From Mesorhizobium qingshengii (GTDB taxonomy: Bacteria; Pseudomonadota; Alphaproteobacteria; Rhizobiales; Rhizobiaceae), in the NCBI RefSeq assembly GCF_027563465.1, contig NZ_JAPFQA010000001.1:806001-870000 (forward strand): a DNA stretch of 64,000 bases. The letters run 5' to 3'. The position numbers and the translations under genes were made by a program. The notes beneath the pieces were generated by a model, which was given only the letters and a program-made list of their open reading frames with translations, did no database searches and had not been told where the DNA came from. Below, piece after piece: positions 28,573 to 38,244 of this stretch; position 1 is the first letter of the stretch, and each line of letters starts with the position of its first letter.

Positions 28573-29835
28573 ATGAGGCGTGTCGTCGTCACGGGCCTTG
28601 GGTTGCTGTCGCCGTTCGGCATGGGCTTCGAGCACAGCTGGAAGGAACTTCTGACCGGCCGCAGCGCCGCCAAGCGCATCACCGAGTTCGAGGTGGAGGA
28701 TCTTGCGTGCAAGATCGCCCACGTCGTTCCGCGTGGCGATGGCAGCAATGCCACCTTCAATCCCGAGGCCGTGCTCGAGCCGAAGGAATTGCGCAAGATC
28801 GGCGACTTCATCCTGTACGGGATTGCCGCCGCCGACGAGGCGCTGGCGGATTCCGGCTGGGAACCCAAGACGCATGCGGAGCAGTGCTCCACTGGCGTCC
28901 TGATCGGCTCCGGCATTGGCGGGATCGAGGGCATCGCCGAGAACGCGATGATCCTCAAGGAACGCGGCCCGCGCCGCATCAGCCCTTTCTTCATCCCAGG
29001 TCAGATCATCAATCTCGTCTCCGGTCAGGTTTCGATCCGGCACGGGCTGAAAGGCCCGAATCATGCCGTCGTCACCGCCTGCTCGACCGGCGCGCATGCG
29101 ATTGGCGACGCTGCCCGGCTGATCATGTGGGGCGATGCCGACGTGATGGTCGCAGGTGGCGCCGAAGCGCCGGTGACGCGGCTGTCGATCGCCGGCTTCG
29201 CCGCGTGCCGGGCGCTGTCGACCGATCGCAATGATGCGCCGCAAACGGCGTCACGTCCCTACGACCGTGACCGCGACGGTTTCGTCATGGGCGAGGGCGC
29301 CGGTGTCGTCGTGCTGGAAGAATTGGAGCACGCCAAGGCGCGCGGCGCGAAGATTTACGCAGAGGTCACCGGTTACGGCCTCACTGGCGACGCCTATCAC
29401 ATCACCGCGCCCGCCGAAGACGGCGACGGCGCTTTCCGCTGCATGACGGCGGCATTGAACCGGGCCAAGCTGACGCCTGCCGATGTTGACTACATCAACG
29501 CGCATGGCACCTCGACCATGGCCGATACGATAGAACTCGGCGCCGTCGAGCGCCTGGTCGGCAATGCCGCTTCCAGGATTTCGATGTCGTCGACAAAGTC
29601 GTCCATCGGTCATCTCTTGGGGGCGGCGGGTGCCGCCGAAGCGATCTTTTCGATCCTCGCCATTCGCGACAACGTCGCACCGGCGACCATCAACCTCGAC
29701 AACCCGGAGCGCCAAACCGCGATCGACCTGGTGCCGAACAAGCCGCGGGCCCGCCAGATCGACGTGGCGCTGTCCAATTCCTTCGGTTTTGGCGGCACCA
29801 ATGCTTCGCTCGTCTTCCAGCGCTACAATGGCTGA
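28573..29835 (+). CDS. fabF: 3-oxoacyl-ACP synthase II
   Basis: A 420-residue thiolase-fold condensing enzyme. The triad is Cys170 (TACSTGAHAIG), His311 (NAHGTSTMAD) and His347 (SIGHLLGAAG), which fits KAS II. It starts 34 bases after the acpP stop with GGGGAGGA as ribosome binding site. It elongates malonyl-ACP with acyl chains and controls long-chain and unsaturated acyl content. Confidence 0.97.
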   Translation: MRRVVVTGLGLLSPFGMGFEHSWKELLTGRSAAKRITEFEVEDLACKIAHVVPRGDGSNATFNPEAVLEPKELRKIGDFILYGIAAADEALADSGWEPKTHAEQCSTGVLIGSGIGGIEGIAENAMILKERGPRRISPFFIPGQIINLVSGQVSIRHGLKGPNHAVVTACSTGAHAIGDAARLIMWGDADVMVAGGAEAPVTRLSIAGFAACRALSTDRNDAPQTASRPYDRDRDGFVMGEGAGVVVLEELEHAKARGAKIYAEVTGYGLTGDAYHITAPAEDGDGAFRCMTAALNRAKLTPADVDYINAHGTSTMADTIELGAVERLVGNAASRISMSSTKSSIGHLLGAAGAAEAIFSILAIRDNVAPATINLDNPERQTAIDLVPNKPRARQIDVALSNSFGFGGTNASLVFQRYNG

Positions 29836-29937
29836 CCGTCCGACTACCGGGCGACGCTTTGGGGTGCCGTCAATTTTGCCATATTCGCCCCTACTCTGCC
29901 GCTGGGGATTCGTTGAGCAATCAAACGGTAGGGCAAG

Positions 29938-31173
29938 ATGAACACAAATCCGGTGGGCAACGGAGAATTCGCGCAACGGCCGGCAACTGCCGGACCGATC
30001 GTACCGAAGACGGCCAGCGAGGCCTTGCGGCCGGAGGCAGGCACGCCGCCGCCGAAGCGCTCGCGTGCTTCACGCAGCCAGGTTGTGGTGTTCATGAACT
30101 TCGTCATCTCCTCGGTGATGCTGATGGTTCTGGTTGCGGGCGTCGCGCTCTATTTGGGCAAGCAGGCGTTCACCGAGCCCGGCCCCTCGGCCAATGGCGA
30201 CACGTTCCTGGTCAAGCCGAACACCGGCGTCCAGGATATTGCCGACCAGCTCGAGCGCCGCGGACTGATCAGCGACGCCAGGATATTCCGCCTTGGCGTG
30301 CGTGCCTTCGGCAATGATTCGGCGCTGAAGGCCGGTGAATACGAGATCAAGCCCAAGGCTTCCATGCGCGACATCATGGAGCTTTTGAAGAGCGGCAAGT
30401 CGGTGATGTATTCGCTGACCATTCCAGAAGGGCTGACGGTCGAACAGGCCCTGCAGCGCATCGCCGACGAGACCGCGTTGAGCGGCGACATGCCGGCGAC
30501 CACTCTTCCCGAGGGCAGTCTCGCCACCGACACGCTGCGCTTCACGCGCGGCGCGACTCGCCAGCAGATGATCGACAAGTTGCTGGCGGATCAGAAGAAG
30601 CTGGTCGAGGATGTCTGGCAGCGACGCGCTCCGGATCTGCCACTGGCCAACATCGAAGAGTTCGTTACGCTGGCCTCGATCGTCGAAAAGGAAACGGGCA
30701 AGGGTGACGAGCGTTCGCGGGTTGCCGCCGTCTTCCTGAACAGGTTGGCCAAGGGCATGCGCCTGCAGTCCGATCCAACCATCATCTATGGCCTGTTCGG
30801 CGGCAAGGGCAAACCCGCGGACCGACCGATCTACCAGTCGGATATCCAGAAACCGACCCCCTACAACACTTATGTGATCAACGGCCTGCCGCCGACACCC
30901 ATCGCCAATCCGGGTCGCGCGGCACTGGAGGCGGTCGCCAATCCGTCGAAGACCGAAGACCTTTATTTCGTTGCCGACGGCACCGGCGGGCACGTCTTTG
31001 CAGCCACACTGGACGAGCACAATGAGAACGTCGCCCGCTATCGCGCATTGCAGAAGAAACAGGCCGATGACGCCGCCAAGGCGGCCGCCGGCACCGGCAC
31101 CAGCGACGGCAATGCCGTCAAGCCGGCTGACGGTGGCGACGACAGCGGCGGCGATGCGGGCGCTGCCCAGTAG
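29938..31173 (+). CDS. mltG: Endolytic murein transglycosylase MltG
   Basis: A 411-residue YceG-family enzyme that cuts nascent glycan strands at the inner membrane and so sets chain length. One membrane helix lies at about 52-73 after a 50-residue Pro/Ala-rich cytoplasmic part. A LysM-like region is at about 85-150. The catalytic segment ASIVEKETGKGDERSRVA (about 246-263) includes the conserved glutamates. The C-terminal 40 residues are a Gly/Ala/Asp-rich disordered tail. As in other Rhizobiales it follows the fab genes and precedes yicC and gmk. Confidence 0.95.
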   Translation: MNTNPVGNGEFAQRPATAGPIVPKTASEALRPEAGTPPPKRSRASRSQVVVFMNFVISSVMLMVLVAGVALYLGKQAFTEPGPSANGDTFLVKPNTGVQDIADQLERRGLISDARIFRLGVRAFGNDSALKAGEYEIKPKASMRDIMELLKSGKSVMYSLTIPEGLTVEQALQRIADETALSGDMPATTLPEGSLATDTLRFTRGATRQQMIDKLLADQKKLVEDVWQRRAPDLPLANIEEFVTLASIVEKETGKGDERSRVAAVFLNRLAKGMRLQSDPTIIYGLFGGKGKPADRPIYQSDIQKPTPYNTYVINGLPPTPIANPGRAALEAVANPSKTEDLYFVADGTGGHVFAATLDEHNENVARYRALQKKQADDAAKAAAGTGTSDGNAVKPADGGDDSGGDAGAAQ

Positions 31174-31331
31174 GAAGAAGAAAGGCGTTGCCCGAAAGGC
31201 GACGCCCTGACATTTGGAAGAGCGCCGCGCGTCTGATTTCGACGCGCCAGCGGCGTGGTGATTTTCAAGCCGCACTTGCTCCTCTCCGGAAAGCCGGTTT
31301 CGGGGTGATGCGCCAGGGATTTGTGGGCGAA

Positions 31332-32222
31332 ATGACTTTGCAGAGCATGACCGGTTTCGCACGTGCCGTCGCCGAGCATGACGGCACCTCGATCGCCTGG
31401 GAGGTCAAGTCCGTCAACGGCAAGAGCGTCGAGGTTCGGCTGCGGCTGCCGCAAGGTTTCGAACGGCTGGAACCAGCCGTCAGGCAGACGCTTCAGAAGC
31501 GTTTTGCGCGCGGCAATTTCCAGGCGACGCTGACCATCGGCCGTGCCGCCGGCGCGCAGGCGCAGCCGGTCGTCAACGAAGCCTTTCTGAAGGACCTGGC
31601 AGGGCTCGCCAAGCGCCTTCAGGAGCAGTTCGGCGCAGCCCCGGCGACGGCTGACGGGTTGCTTTCGCTGCGCGGGGTCCTCGACATTCCCGAAACTGTC
31701 GAAACCGAAGAGGTGCGGGGCGCGCTCGATGTCGCGATCATGGCCGCGCTCGAGGTGGCACTCAAAGGGCTGGAGCAGGCACGACAGGGCGAGGGTGCCG
31801 CGCTGGCATCGCTTCTGTCGGGCCATATCGACACGATCGAGGCGCTGACGCTGCGGGCCGAGGCGGATCCGTCACGCGAGACGGCGGCGATCCGTGAACG
31901 CATCGCCGAGCAGGTCAGGCTTCTGATGGACGCTTCCGCCAATCTGGACGCAAGCCGGTTGCATATGGAGGCGGCATTCCTGGCCACCAAGGCCGATATT
32001 CGCGAAGAGATCGATCGGCTGAAAACACATGTCGTATCTGGCCGGGCACTGCTTGGCGGCGGCGGCGCCGTCGGCCGCAAGCTCGATTTTCTGGCACAGG
32101 AATTTAACCGCGAATCGAATACGCTGTGCTCGAAGTCGAACGCCGCGGCCGTCACCGCGATCGGGTTGGAGTTGAAGGCCGTGGTCGACCAGTTCCGTGA
32201 ACAAGTCCAGAATCTGGAGTAG
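31332..32222 (+). CDS. YicC-family endoribonuclease
   Basis: A 296-residue YicC protein, a family shown in E. coli to be an endoribonuclease acting on RNA. It has the canonical start MTLQSMTGFAR, the KSVNGKSVEVRLRLP segment, and the C-terminal block KLDFLAQEFNRESNTLCSKS. ATG 31332 fits the family; an upstream extension to 31188 is not supported. It lies 3 bases before gmk on the same strand, a common linkage. Confidence 0.92.
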   Translation: MTLQSMTGFARAVAEHDGTSIAWEVKSVNGKSVEVRLRLPQGFERLEPAVRQTLQKRFARGNFQATLTIGRAAGAQAQPVVNEAFLKDLAGLAKRLQEQFGAAPATADGLLSLRGVLDIPETVETEEVRGALDVAIMAALEVALKGLEQARQGEGAALASLLSGHIDTIEALTLRAEADPSRETAAIRERIAEQVRLLMDASANLDASRLHMEAAFLATKADIREEIDRLKTHVVSGRALLGGGGAVGRKLDFLAQEFNRESNTLCSKSNAAAVTAIGLELKAVVDQFREQVQNLE

Positions 32223-32225
32223 CCG

Positions 32226-32882
32226 ATGGTTGCCAAGGATTTGGGGTCCCGCATTCGCCGCCGGGGCTTGATGCTCGTTCTGTCGTCGCCATCAGGCGCC
32301 GGCAAGTCGACGATTGCGCGCAACCTCCTGGAAAGTGATTCCAGCCTGGAGCTGTCGGTCTCGGTCACCACCAGACCGCGCCGCGGCAGCGAGATCGAGG
32401 GTGTTCACTACCATTTCCGAACGATGCGCGAGTTCGAGCGGTTGCGCGATTCCGACGCCCTGCTCGAATGGGCGGAGGTGCACGGCAATTGCTACGCGAC
32501 ACCGCGCGAGCCGGCCGAACTGGCGTTGGCTCAAGGGCGCGACATGCTGTTCGATATCGACTGGCAGGGCGCACAGCAGCTCAAGGAGAAGATGCGCGCC
32601 GACATCGTCTCGATCTTCATCCTGCCGCCGTCGATGAAGGAATTGAAGGCGCGACTGAAGCGCCGCGCCGAGGACCAGGAAGCGGTGATCGAGACGCGGC
32701 TGAAGAATGCCCGCAACGAGATCGAGCACTGGAAGGAATATGATTTCGTCATCGTCAATGACGATCTCGACCGCGCCTTCGCCGAAGTGCGCGGCATCGT
32801 TGTCGCCGAGCGGCTGAGGCGTGACCGGCGGCCGGGTCTGTTTGATTTTGTCTCGGGGCTGTTGGACGAGAAGACGGACTGA
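32226..32882 (+). CDS. gmk: Guanylate kinase
   Basis: A 218-residue GMP kinase. The P-loop [10 protein letters not shown] spans 20-29, followed by [13 protein letters not shown] (GMP binding) and [13 protein letters not shown]. Length is usual. It starts 3 bases after yicC. It converges with the PdxA-RsmA frame 34 bases later. Confidence 0.96.
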   Translation: MVAKDLGSRIRRRGLMLVLSSPSGAGKSTIARNLLESDSSLELSVSVTTRPRRGSEIEGVHYHFRTMREFERLRDSDALLEWAEVHGNCYATPREPAELALAQGRDMLFDIDWQGAQQLKEKMRADIVSIFILPPSMKELKARLKRRAEDQEAVIETRLKNARNEIEHWKEYDFVIVNDDLDRAFAEVRGIVVAERLRRDRRPGLFDFVSGLLDEKTD

Positions 32883-32890
32883 TCGGCTCC

Positions 32891-32911
32891 TTCTCCCTGT
32901 AATCGGGAGAA
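32891..32911. terminator. Small hairpin between convergent gmk and rsmA
   Basis: TTCTCCC (32891-32897) pairs with GGGAGAA (32905-32911) around a 7-base loop in the 34-base gap between two convergent genes. There is no uridine tract; it may end transcripts weakly in both directions. Confidence 0.4.
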
Positions 32912-32916
32912 CAGAG

Positions 32917-33756
32917 CTATACCGCATTGGTCAGCCGCACGAACTCCTCGACGCTGAGCGTTTCGGCGCGGCGTGTCGGATCGATGCCCGCGCGTTCGAG
33001 CAGGGCTTCGCCGCCGAGGCTTTTCACACTCTGCCGCAGCATCTTGCGGCGCTGGCCGAAGGCAGCTTCGGTGACGCGGCCGAGTTTTTTCACATCGGTA
33101 GGCAGGGGGCTCGCGCGCGGCTCCAGATGCACCACTGAAGAGGTGACCTTGGGCGGCGGCGTGAACGCCTGCGGCGGCACGTCAAAGGCGATCCTGGCCT
33201 GCGTGCGCCAGCCGGCCAGCACGCCAAGCCTGCCATAGGCATCGCTGCCGGGCATGGCGACGATGCGTTGGGCCACTTCGCGCTGGAACATCAATGTCAT
33301 CGAGGCATAGAACGGCGGCCAGTCCGTGACGGTGAGCCACCGTACCAACAGCTCCGTGCCGATATTGTAGGGCAGGTTGGCGATGATCTTTACCGGGCCG
33401 CCGTCTCCAGCCGCTCCTTTGGCAAGTGCCGAGAAATCCGTCTTCAGCGCATCGCCGGAAACAACCTCCAGCCGGCCGGGATAATGATCCGACACTTCGG
33501 CAAGGGCAGCCAGGCAGCGCTCGTCACGTTCGATGGCGATGACGCGGCGCGCGCCGTTGGAGAGCAATGCGCGGGTCAGTCCGCCGGGGCCGGGACCGAC
33601 CTCGATCACGGTCGCATCGGACAAGTCGCCGGCGGTGCGTGCGATCTTGCCGGTGAGGTTGAGGTCGAACAGGAAATTCTGGCCGAGCGCCTTCTTTGCC
33701 TGCAACCCATGGCGCTCGATCACCTCGCGCAGCGGCGGCAGCCCGTCCATGCTCAT
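32917..33756 (-). CDS. rsmA: 16S rRNA (adenine1518/1519-N6) dimethyltransferase, reading unit with possible own start
   Basis: The RsmA part of the fused frame. From ATG 33756 ([18 protein letters not shown]) it would be 279 residues, a normal free-standing length. It shows [15 protein letters not shown] motif [13 protein letters not shown] and catalytic NLPYN. It dimethylates two adenines in the 3'-terminal helix of 16S rRNA. ATGAGCATG at this point offers internal starts, and the ATGA would overlap a stop in another frame as in a coupled gene pair. No strong ribosome binding site precedes it, so whether it is made separately is open. Confidence 0.75.
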   Translation of the reverse strand: MSMDGLPPLREVIERHGLQAKKALGQNFLFDLNLTGKIARTAGDLSDATVIEVGPGPGGLTRALLSNGARRVIAIERDERCLAALAEVSDHYPGRLEVVSGDALKTDFSALAKGAAGDGGPVKIIANLPYNIGTELLVRWLTVTDWPPFYASMTLMFQREVAQRIVAMPGSDAYGRLGVLAGWRTQARIAFDVPPQAFTPPPKVTSSVVHLEPRASPLPTDVKKLGRVTEAAFGQRRKMLRQSVKSLGGEALLERAGIDPTRRAETLSVEEFVRLTNAV

Positions 33757-34794
33757 GCCCGCGGTCTCAAGCGGCAACCGCCTTGTGTTGGTGTCGGCCA
33801 GTTGGCGGGCAAGGCGCAGAGCCGCCATCAGGCTGTCGGGCCGCGCCACGCCCTTGCCGGCTATGTCGAAGGCGGTGCCATGGTCGGGCGAAGTGCGTAT
33901 GAAGGGCAGGCCGAGCGTGACGTTGACGGCCTCGTCGAAGGCCAGCGCCTTGGCTGGGATCAGCGCCTGGTCATGATACATGCACAGCGCCACGTCGTAT
34001 CCTGCTCGTGCCCGGGCGTGGAACAATGTGTCGGCCGGCAGGGGGCCGAAAGCGTCGATGCCTTCGGCACGCAGGATGTCGACCGCGGGGCGGACAATGC
34101 GCTCGTCCTCAAGGCCCATGGCGCCGCCTTCGCCGGCATGCGGATTGAGGCCGGCGATGGCAAGCCGTGGTCTGGCGATGCCGAAGCGGCTGGCAAGGTC
34201 GGCGGCGGTGATGCGCGCGGTCGCGACGATCAATTCGGTGGTCAGCGCCTTCGGCACCTCGGCCAGCGCGATGTGGATGGTGACGGGAACGGTGCGCAGA
34301 TCGGGGCCCGCCAGCATCATCACCGGCATCGCCTCGACGCCGGTGTGTCGCGCGGCTAGGTGCGCCAGATATTCGGTGTGGCCGGGAAAGCGGAAGCCGG
34401 CATCGTAGAGCGGCTTCTTGGCGATGGGGCATGTGACGACGGCCGCCGCATCGCCGGCAAGGCAATCGGCGACGGCGCGGTCGATGGCCTCGATGGTTCC
34501 CGCCGCATTGGCCGGGTCCGGCTGGCCAGGGCTGTCAATGCTGCGGGCGGCCAGCGGAACGATCGGCAGCGCCTGGGCAAAGACTTGCGTTGCTTGCCCC
34601 GGCGTCGTTTCTACAAACGGTAGCGAAACGCCGAGGTGGCGCGCCCGGGAGGCGATCAGCGCCGGATCGGCAAGCAGATAGAAGGGAGGCAAGCCGGCGG
34701 CGCCGCGCGCCAGAAAGGCGGCGATCGCGATCTCCGGCCCGATACCGGACGGATCGCCGACGCTCAACGCGAGCGCAATCACCGCGCTGCCCAC
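32917..34794 (-). CDS. pdxA: PdxA-RsmA fused reading frame (4-hydroxythreonine-4-phosphate dehydrogenase plus 16S rRNA dimethyltransferase)
   Basis: A single 625-codon frame without internal stop. Residues 1-346 are a whole PdxA, which acts in pyridoxal phosphate synthesis: NAD-binding fold, metal ligands in FPGHTEYLA and MYHDQALIP, and [18 protein letters not shown] near the end. Residues 347-625 are a whole RsmA/KsgA. The two are joined by only about seven residues (LPLETAG) after the last PdxA helix. The start is GTG, 1 base after the SurA-like stop. In related genomes I recall pdxA and rsmA as separate adjacent genes, so this is either a true fusion or loss of the pdxA stop by a small indel (real or sequencing). 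Confidence 0.85.
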   Translation of the reverse strand: MGSAVIALALSVGDPSGIGPEIAIAAFLARGAAGLPPFYLLADPALIASRARHLGVSLPFVETTPGQATQVFAQALPIVPLAARSIDSPGQPDPANAAGTIEAIDRAVADCLAGDAAAVVTCPIAKKPLYDAGFRFPGHTEYLAHLAARHTGVEAMPVMMLAGPDLRTVPVTIHIALAEVPKALTTELIVATARITAADLASRFGIARPRLAIAGLNPHAGEGGAMGLEDERIVRPAVDILRAEGIDAFGPLPADTLFHARARAGYDVALCMYHDQALIPAKALAFDEAVNVTLGLPFIRTSPDHGTAFDIAGKGVARPDSLMAALRLARQLADTNTRRLPLETAGMSMDGLPPLREVIERHGLQAKKALGQNFLFDLNLTGKIARTAGDLSDATVIEVGPGPGGLTRALLSNGARRVIAIERDERCLAALAEVSDHYPGRLEVVSGDALKTDFSALAKGAAGDGGPVKIIANLPYNIGTELLVRWLTVTDWPPFYASMTLMFQREVAQRIVAMPGSDAYGRLGVLAGWRTQARIAFDVPPQAFTPPPKVTSSVVHLEPRASPLPTDVKKLGRVTEAAFGQRRKMLRQSVKSLGGEALLERAGIDPTRRAETLSVEEFVRLTNAV

Positions 34795-34795
34795 G

Positions 34796-35725
34796 TCAGC
34801 GCTTGACGATGCGGGCTTTCGCCTTCAGCTCGTCGACATATTTCTTGCTGAGCTCGTCGGCGTTCTTGTCGCCGCTGGAGCCCTCGCTCTGGAACACCAT
34901 CTGGGCGACCTTGTCGTCGGATACTTCGCGCGACGAGCAGATGCCGATGAACTCGACGCCGCGTTCGGTCTCGCGCGTGACGGTGGCACCGCCGACCTTG
35001 GTTGCCTTGATTTGCTCGGCCCAGTCCGGCGGCAATTGCGGCGCCAGCACCCGGCCCAGATCGCGAACGGTGACGTCGATCAGGCCCTTGGCGAATTCGC
35101 GCGTCGTGTTGCAGCCGTTGAAGCGGGCACGCATGGCGTCGGCCTCGCGCTTGCGCTTGGCCAGCGTCGCGCTGCGTTCAGCGGCCGGCACGACGAAGAT
35201 GACTTGCTGCAGCATGTACTCGGTGGCGCTCGGCTTGGAGCCGCCTTTTTCGAGCATCTTCTTGACAATGTCCTGTTCGCTGACAGCACCGGTGCCATCG
35301 CCGGACCGGTAACGTGCGCTCAGGGCCTGGTTCCAAGCCATCTGGGCGCGAATAAATTCCTTGAAGTGGTCTTTGCTGACGCCGGATTTCTCCATGACGC
35401 CGTCCAGCTGGCTGAGCTGCATCTTGTTGCTCGAGGCAAAGCGCTGGTAGGCAGCCTCGACCTGCGCGTCGCTGATCCGGATGCCAAGCCGCCGGGCCTC
35501 GGCCATACGCAGCGTCTGGTCGATCATTTCCTGGGCGGCGTCGCCCTTCTTGCGCTGCAGCTTCAAGAAGGCGGCGCGGTGTGCGATGTCGCCGGTGGTG
35601 ACCGGAATGTCGTTGACGACATACTTGATCTCGCTGGCGAAAGCCGGCGGCGTCATCACGGTAATCGACACGGATGTCGCCGCCACAAGCAGCGCGAACC
35701 CTGCTGAAAAGAGGTACTTCCTCAT
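34796..35725 (-). CDS. SurA-like periplasmic chaperone/peptidyl-prolyl isomerase
   Basis: A 309-residue exported protein. A signal peptide is seen at about 1-30 (hydrophobic [15 protein letters not shown], then PPAFAS). The SurA N-terminal chaperone fold spans about 35-155 ([14 protein letters not shown], the family's start pattern). A parvulin-like C-terminal part has diverged and lacks an obvious complete catalytic set. It acts on outer-membrane protein folding in the periplasm. It lies between lptD (98 bases upstream) and pdxA, the usual surA setting. Confidence 0.85.
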   Translation of the reverse strand: MRKYLFSAGFALLVAATSVSITVMTPPAFASEIKYVVNDIPVTTGDIAHRAAFLKLQRKKGDAAQEMIDQTLRMAEARRLGIRISDAQVEAAYQRFASSNKMQLSQLDGVMEKSGVSKDHFKEFIRAQMAWNQALSARYRSGDGTGAVSEQDIVKKMLEKGGSKPSATEYMLQQVIFVVPAAERSATLAKRKREADAMRARFNGCNTTREFAKGLIDVTVRDLGRVLAPQLPPDWAEQIKATKVGGATVTRETERGVEFIGICSSREVSDDKVAQMVFQSEGSSGDKNADELSKKYVDELKAKARIVKR

Positions 35726-35823
35726 CGTCGGTATCCCAATTTTATCCCGGTCCCGCCCAATTTTATCTTTTTCCGGGTGCGCGAATTCCGTGCCAGCCCT
35801 ATGCGGCGAAACGATGTCGCCGA

Positions 35824-38244
35824 TTACTGGATCGTATCGATGGCACTGGTCGACGAGCCGAAGTCGCCAAGGGTGCGGAAAGACAGGTTGAAGCCGATGC
35901 TCTGCGTCACCTCCCTGGTGTTCAGGTCGCGCGACTGCGAGTACGTCATCAGATAGGTGAAGCAGGAATCGTTGTACGCGAAGCCGACGCCGTCCTTGAC
36001 CAGCAGGCTTTCCTGCAGATCATAGGTTCCGGTCCCGAAGACGCGCCAGTTCTCGGCAAGGTGCGTGGATGCGCCGAGCGTGACTTCATGACGGTCGGTT
36101 GTGAATCCATACAGGGGCTGGGCCTGGATGAAGGCGTATTTGGCGCTCAGCGACACCGGCAGGCCGGAATAGGCGGCCTTCACCTCGGCGCGTCGAATCT
36201 CGAAAGTCTGTTCGTCGAACCGGCCGCTGACCGAGGCCGCGAACCCGTTGGGGCTGTTGAAGCCAATCAGGCCGACATAGTCGGACTTGGTGGTTTGGAG
36301 GCCCGAATAGGCGCCGACATTGACCAGATCGGGCGCCGCGAAGGAGTTCTCGCCGCCAAGCTGATAGGACTGGCCGAAAATGGCGTTGGTGCCCCAGCCA
36401 TTGATGTAGGAGCCGGAATAGCGCAGGCCGACATTGGCGCGCGAACCGCCTTCGACACGGTCGTACCCGGAGAACTTGTCGCGTTCGAACAAGGTGGTCG
36501 CATCGAAGACCATGCTCTGGGCGTCTTCGTTCGGCACGGCAAGACCGCCGACATATTGCTCGCTCGGGCGCACAAAGACCTGCGCCATCGGCTCGATAAC
36601 ATGGCTGGACCCGCTGGCCATGGAAAACAGCAGTGGCCAACGCATCTCAAGGCCGGCTGTCGCCATGTAACGTGCAAACGACGAGCGCATATCGTCCTGC
36701 TCACCCAGATTCGTCGCCATCTGGTTGATGGCGGCGAGCGAACCAGATGAAGCGTTGAGGTAGTCGACGTCGCCCTGCAGCGCCAGCAACGGCGTCAGCA
36801 TCAGCCCGCCGTCGGTGACGAATGTCCGCTTCCATTCGGCCTCGGCGGTGAGACGTCCGGATTCGCCTTCAATGCCGCGGACACGCTGCGTGCCCGAAGC
36901 GGGCACGTAAGGCGTGAAATAGGCCTGATCGAGATCGTCGCGGCGGATGACCCGCGCGTTGACATTGAGCGACAGCTGGCCGCCGGCCACCGAGACGTCC
37001 GGGATATAGGCATAGTCGAGCGATGGCAGCACCCAGGGCTGCTGGCCGCTTCGCGCGGCGGGATTGTTGTTGAGCGTAGCCTCTTGCACCTCGAAGTGCA
37101 TTGCGCGCACGTCGAAATAGTTGCGGCCGTTGAGCCCTGTCAGGTAGACCGACGATTGGTGGACGGCGGCATTGTACTTGTCGATGTTGTAGGTGTTCGA
37201 GAAGTTCTTGTCGGTCTGCAGCAGCACGTCCCAGCCGAAATTCCAGCGCGAATTGATCGCGAACTGGCCCTGGGTGCCCATCATGCCGCGGAATTTGTTC
37301 GGATCGCCCGCCGCGCCCGAATCGACGTTGTGGCCGGCGCTGTCGATGAAGGCATCGGGATCCCGCTGCTGAATCCCGGCGATCTTCAGACTGTACTCGC
37401 CATTGTTGAAACGCTGGCGCCATTCGGCCTCGCCGAGGAAGCCCTGCTTGGTGTAGCCACTGCCCGTCACGGTCAGGTCGTATGTCGGCGCGAGCGCGAG
37501 ATAATAGGGAATCTTGACGCCGACGCCGAGGTCGCTTTTGTAGACGATGCTGGGGATCAGGAAGCCGCTCTTGCGCTTCACCGTCGGGTCGGCAATCTCG
37601 AACGCAGGCAGGTAGGCGAGCGGGAAGCCGAAGAATTCGAAATTCGCGTTCTCGAAGCGAACCGTCTTCTTCTCGCCGTTCCAGATGATCTTCCTGGCCT
37701 TGACACGCCAGGTCGGCGCTTTGTCTGGCTTGTCCTCGCACGGTTCGCAGGCGGTGTAGACGCCATTGTGGAACGTCGTCAGCACGCCGCCCATGCGCTC
37801 GGCGCTTTCGGCGGCGAAATAGGCCTTGTCGATGGTTTCGACACGCAACGCGTTGACGAAGCCGTCGGCAAAATCATCGGTGATGTCGATGTGCTCGGAA
37901 TTGATCTTGGTGCCGTCGCTGTTGACGACTTCGACATTGCCGCTCGCGACCATCCGCTTGGTGTTGCGGTTGTATTCGACCCTCTGGGCGACAAGGCGAT
38001 TGCCGCCATAGTCGATCTGCACGCCACCGACGGCGGTCACGGTCTGGTTGTCGTTGTTGTAGACCAGCGTGTCGGCCGCCAGCAGCATCTGCGAGCCGGA
38101 CGGAACCTTGGTCGCCATGTCGCCAACGTCCTGCGCAAGCGCCGGCAGCGGGACACCGCAGGCAAGCAGGCACGCCAAGGCGCTCGCCGCATAAAGGCGC
38201 GCCAAACCGTCCTGCCTGTTGCTGGGCAAAAACGCCTCCCTCAC
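35824..38244 (-). CDS. lptD: LPS-assembly protein LptD
   Basis: An 806-residue outer-membrane translocon for lipopolysaccharide. The signal peptide (about 1-38, ending in PALAQ) is preceded by a longer than usual n-region. A periplasmic OstA/LptA-like jellyroll spans about 50-190. The family's TACEPCEDKPDKAPTWRVKA segment and FFGFPLAYLPAFEIADPTVK follow, then the beta-barrel to the C-terminus (ending TSAIDTIQ). It works with LptE and with LptF and LptG, whose genes lie immediately upstream with one-base overlaps. Confidence 0.95.
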   Translation of the reverse strand: MREAFLPSNRQDGLARLYAASALACLLACGVPLPALAQDVGDMATKVPSGSQMLLAADTLVYNNDNQTVTAVGGVQIDYGGNRLVAQRVEYNRNTKRMVASGNVEVVNSDGTKINSEHIDITDDFADGFVNALRVETIDKAYFAAESAERMGGVLTTFHNGVYTACEPCEDKPDKAPTWRVKARKIIWNGEKKTVRFENANFEFFGFPLAYLPAFEIADPTVKRKSGFLIPSIVYKSDLGVGVKIPYYLALAPTYDLTVTGSGYTKQGFLGEAEWRQRFNNGEYSLKIAGIQQRDPDAFIDSAGHNVDSGAAGDPNKFRGMMGTQGQFAINSRWNFGWDVLLQTDKNFSNTYNIDKYNAAVHQSSVYLTGLNGRNYFDVRAMHFEVQEATLNNNPAARSGQQPWVLPSLDYAYIPDVSVAGGQLSLNVNARVIRRDDLDQAYFTPYVPASGTQRVRGIEGESGRLTAEAEWKRTFVTDGGLMLTPLLALQGDVDYLNASSGSLAAINQMATNLGEQDDMRSSFARYMATAGLEMRWPLLFSMASGSSHVIEPMAQVFVRPSEQYVGGLAVPNEDAQSMVFDATTLFERDKFSGYDRVEGGSRANVGLRYSGSYINGWGTNAIFGQSYQLGGENSFAAPDLVNVGAYSGLQTTKSDYVGLIGFNSPNGFAASVSGRFDEQTFEIRRAEVKAAYSGLPVSLSAKYAFIQAQPLYGFTTDRHEVTLGASTHLAENWRVFGTGTYDLQESLLVKDGVGFAYNDSCFTYLMTYSQSRDLNTREVTQSIGFNLSFRTLGDFGSSTSAIDTIQ

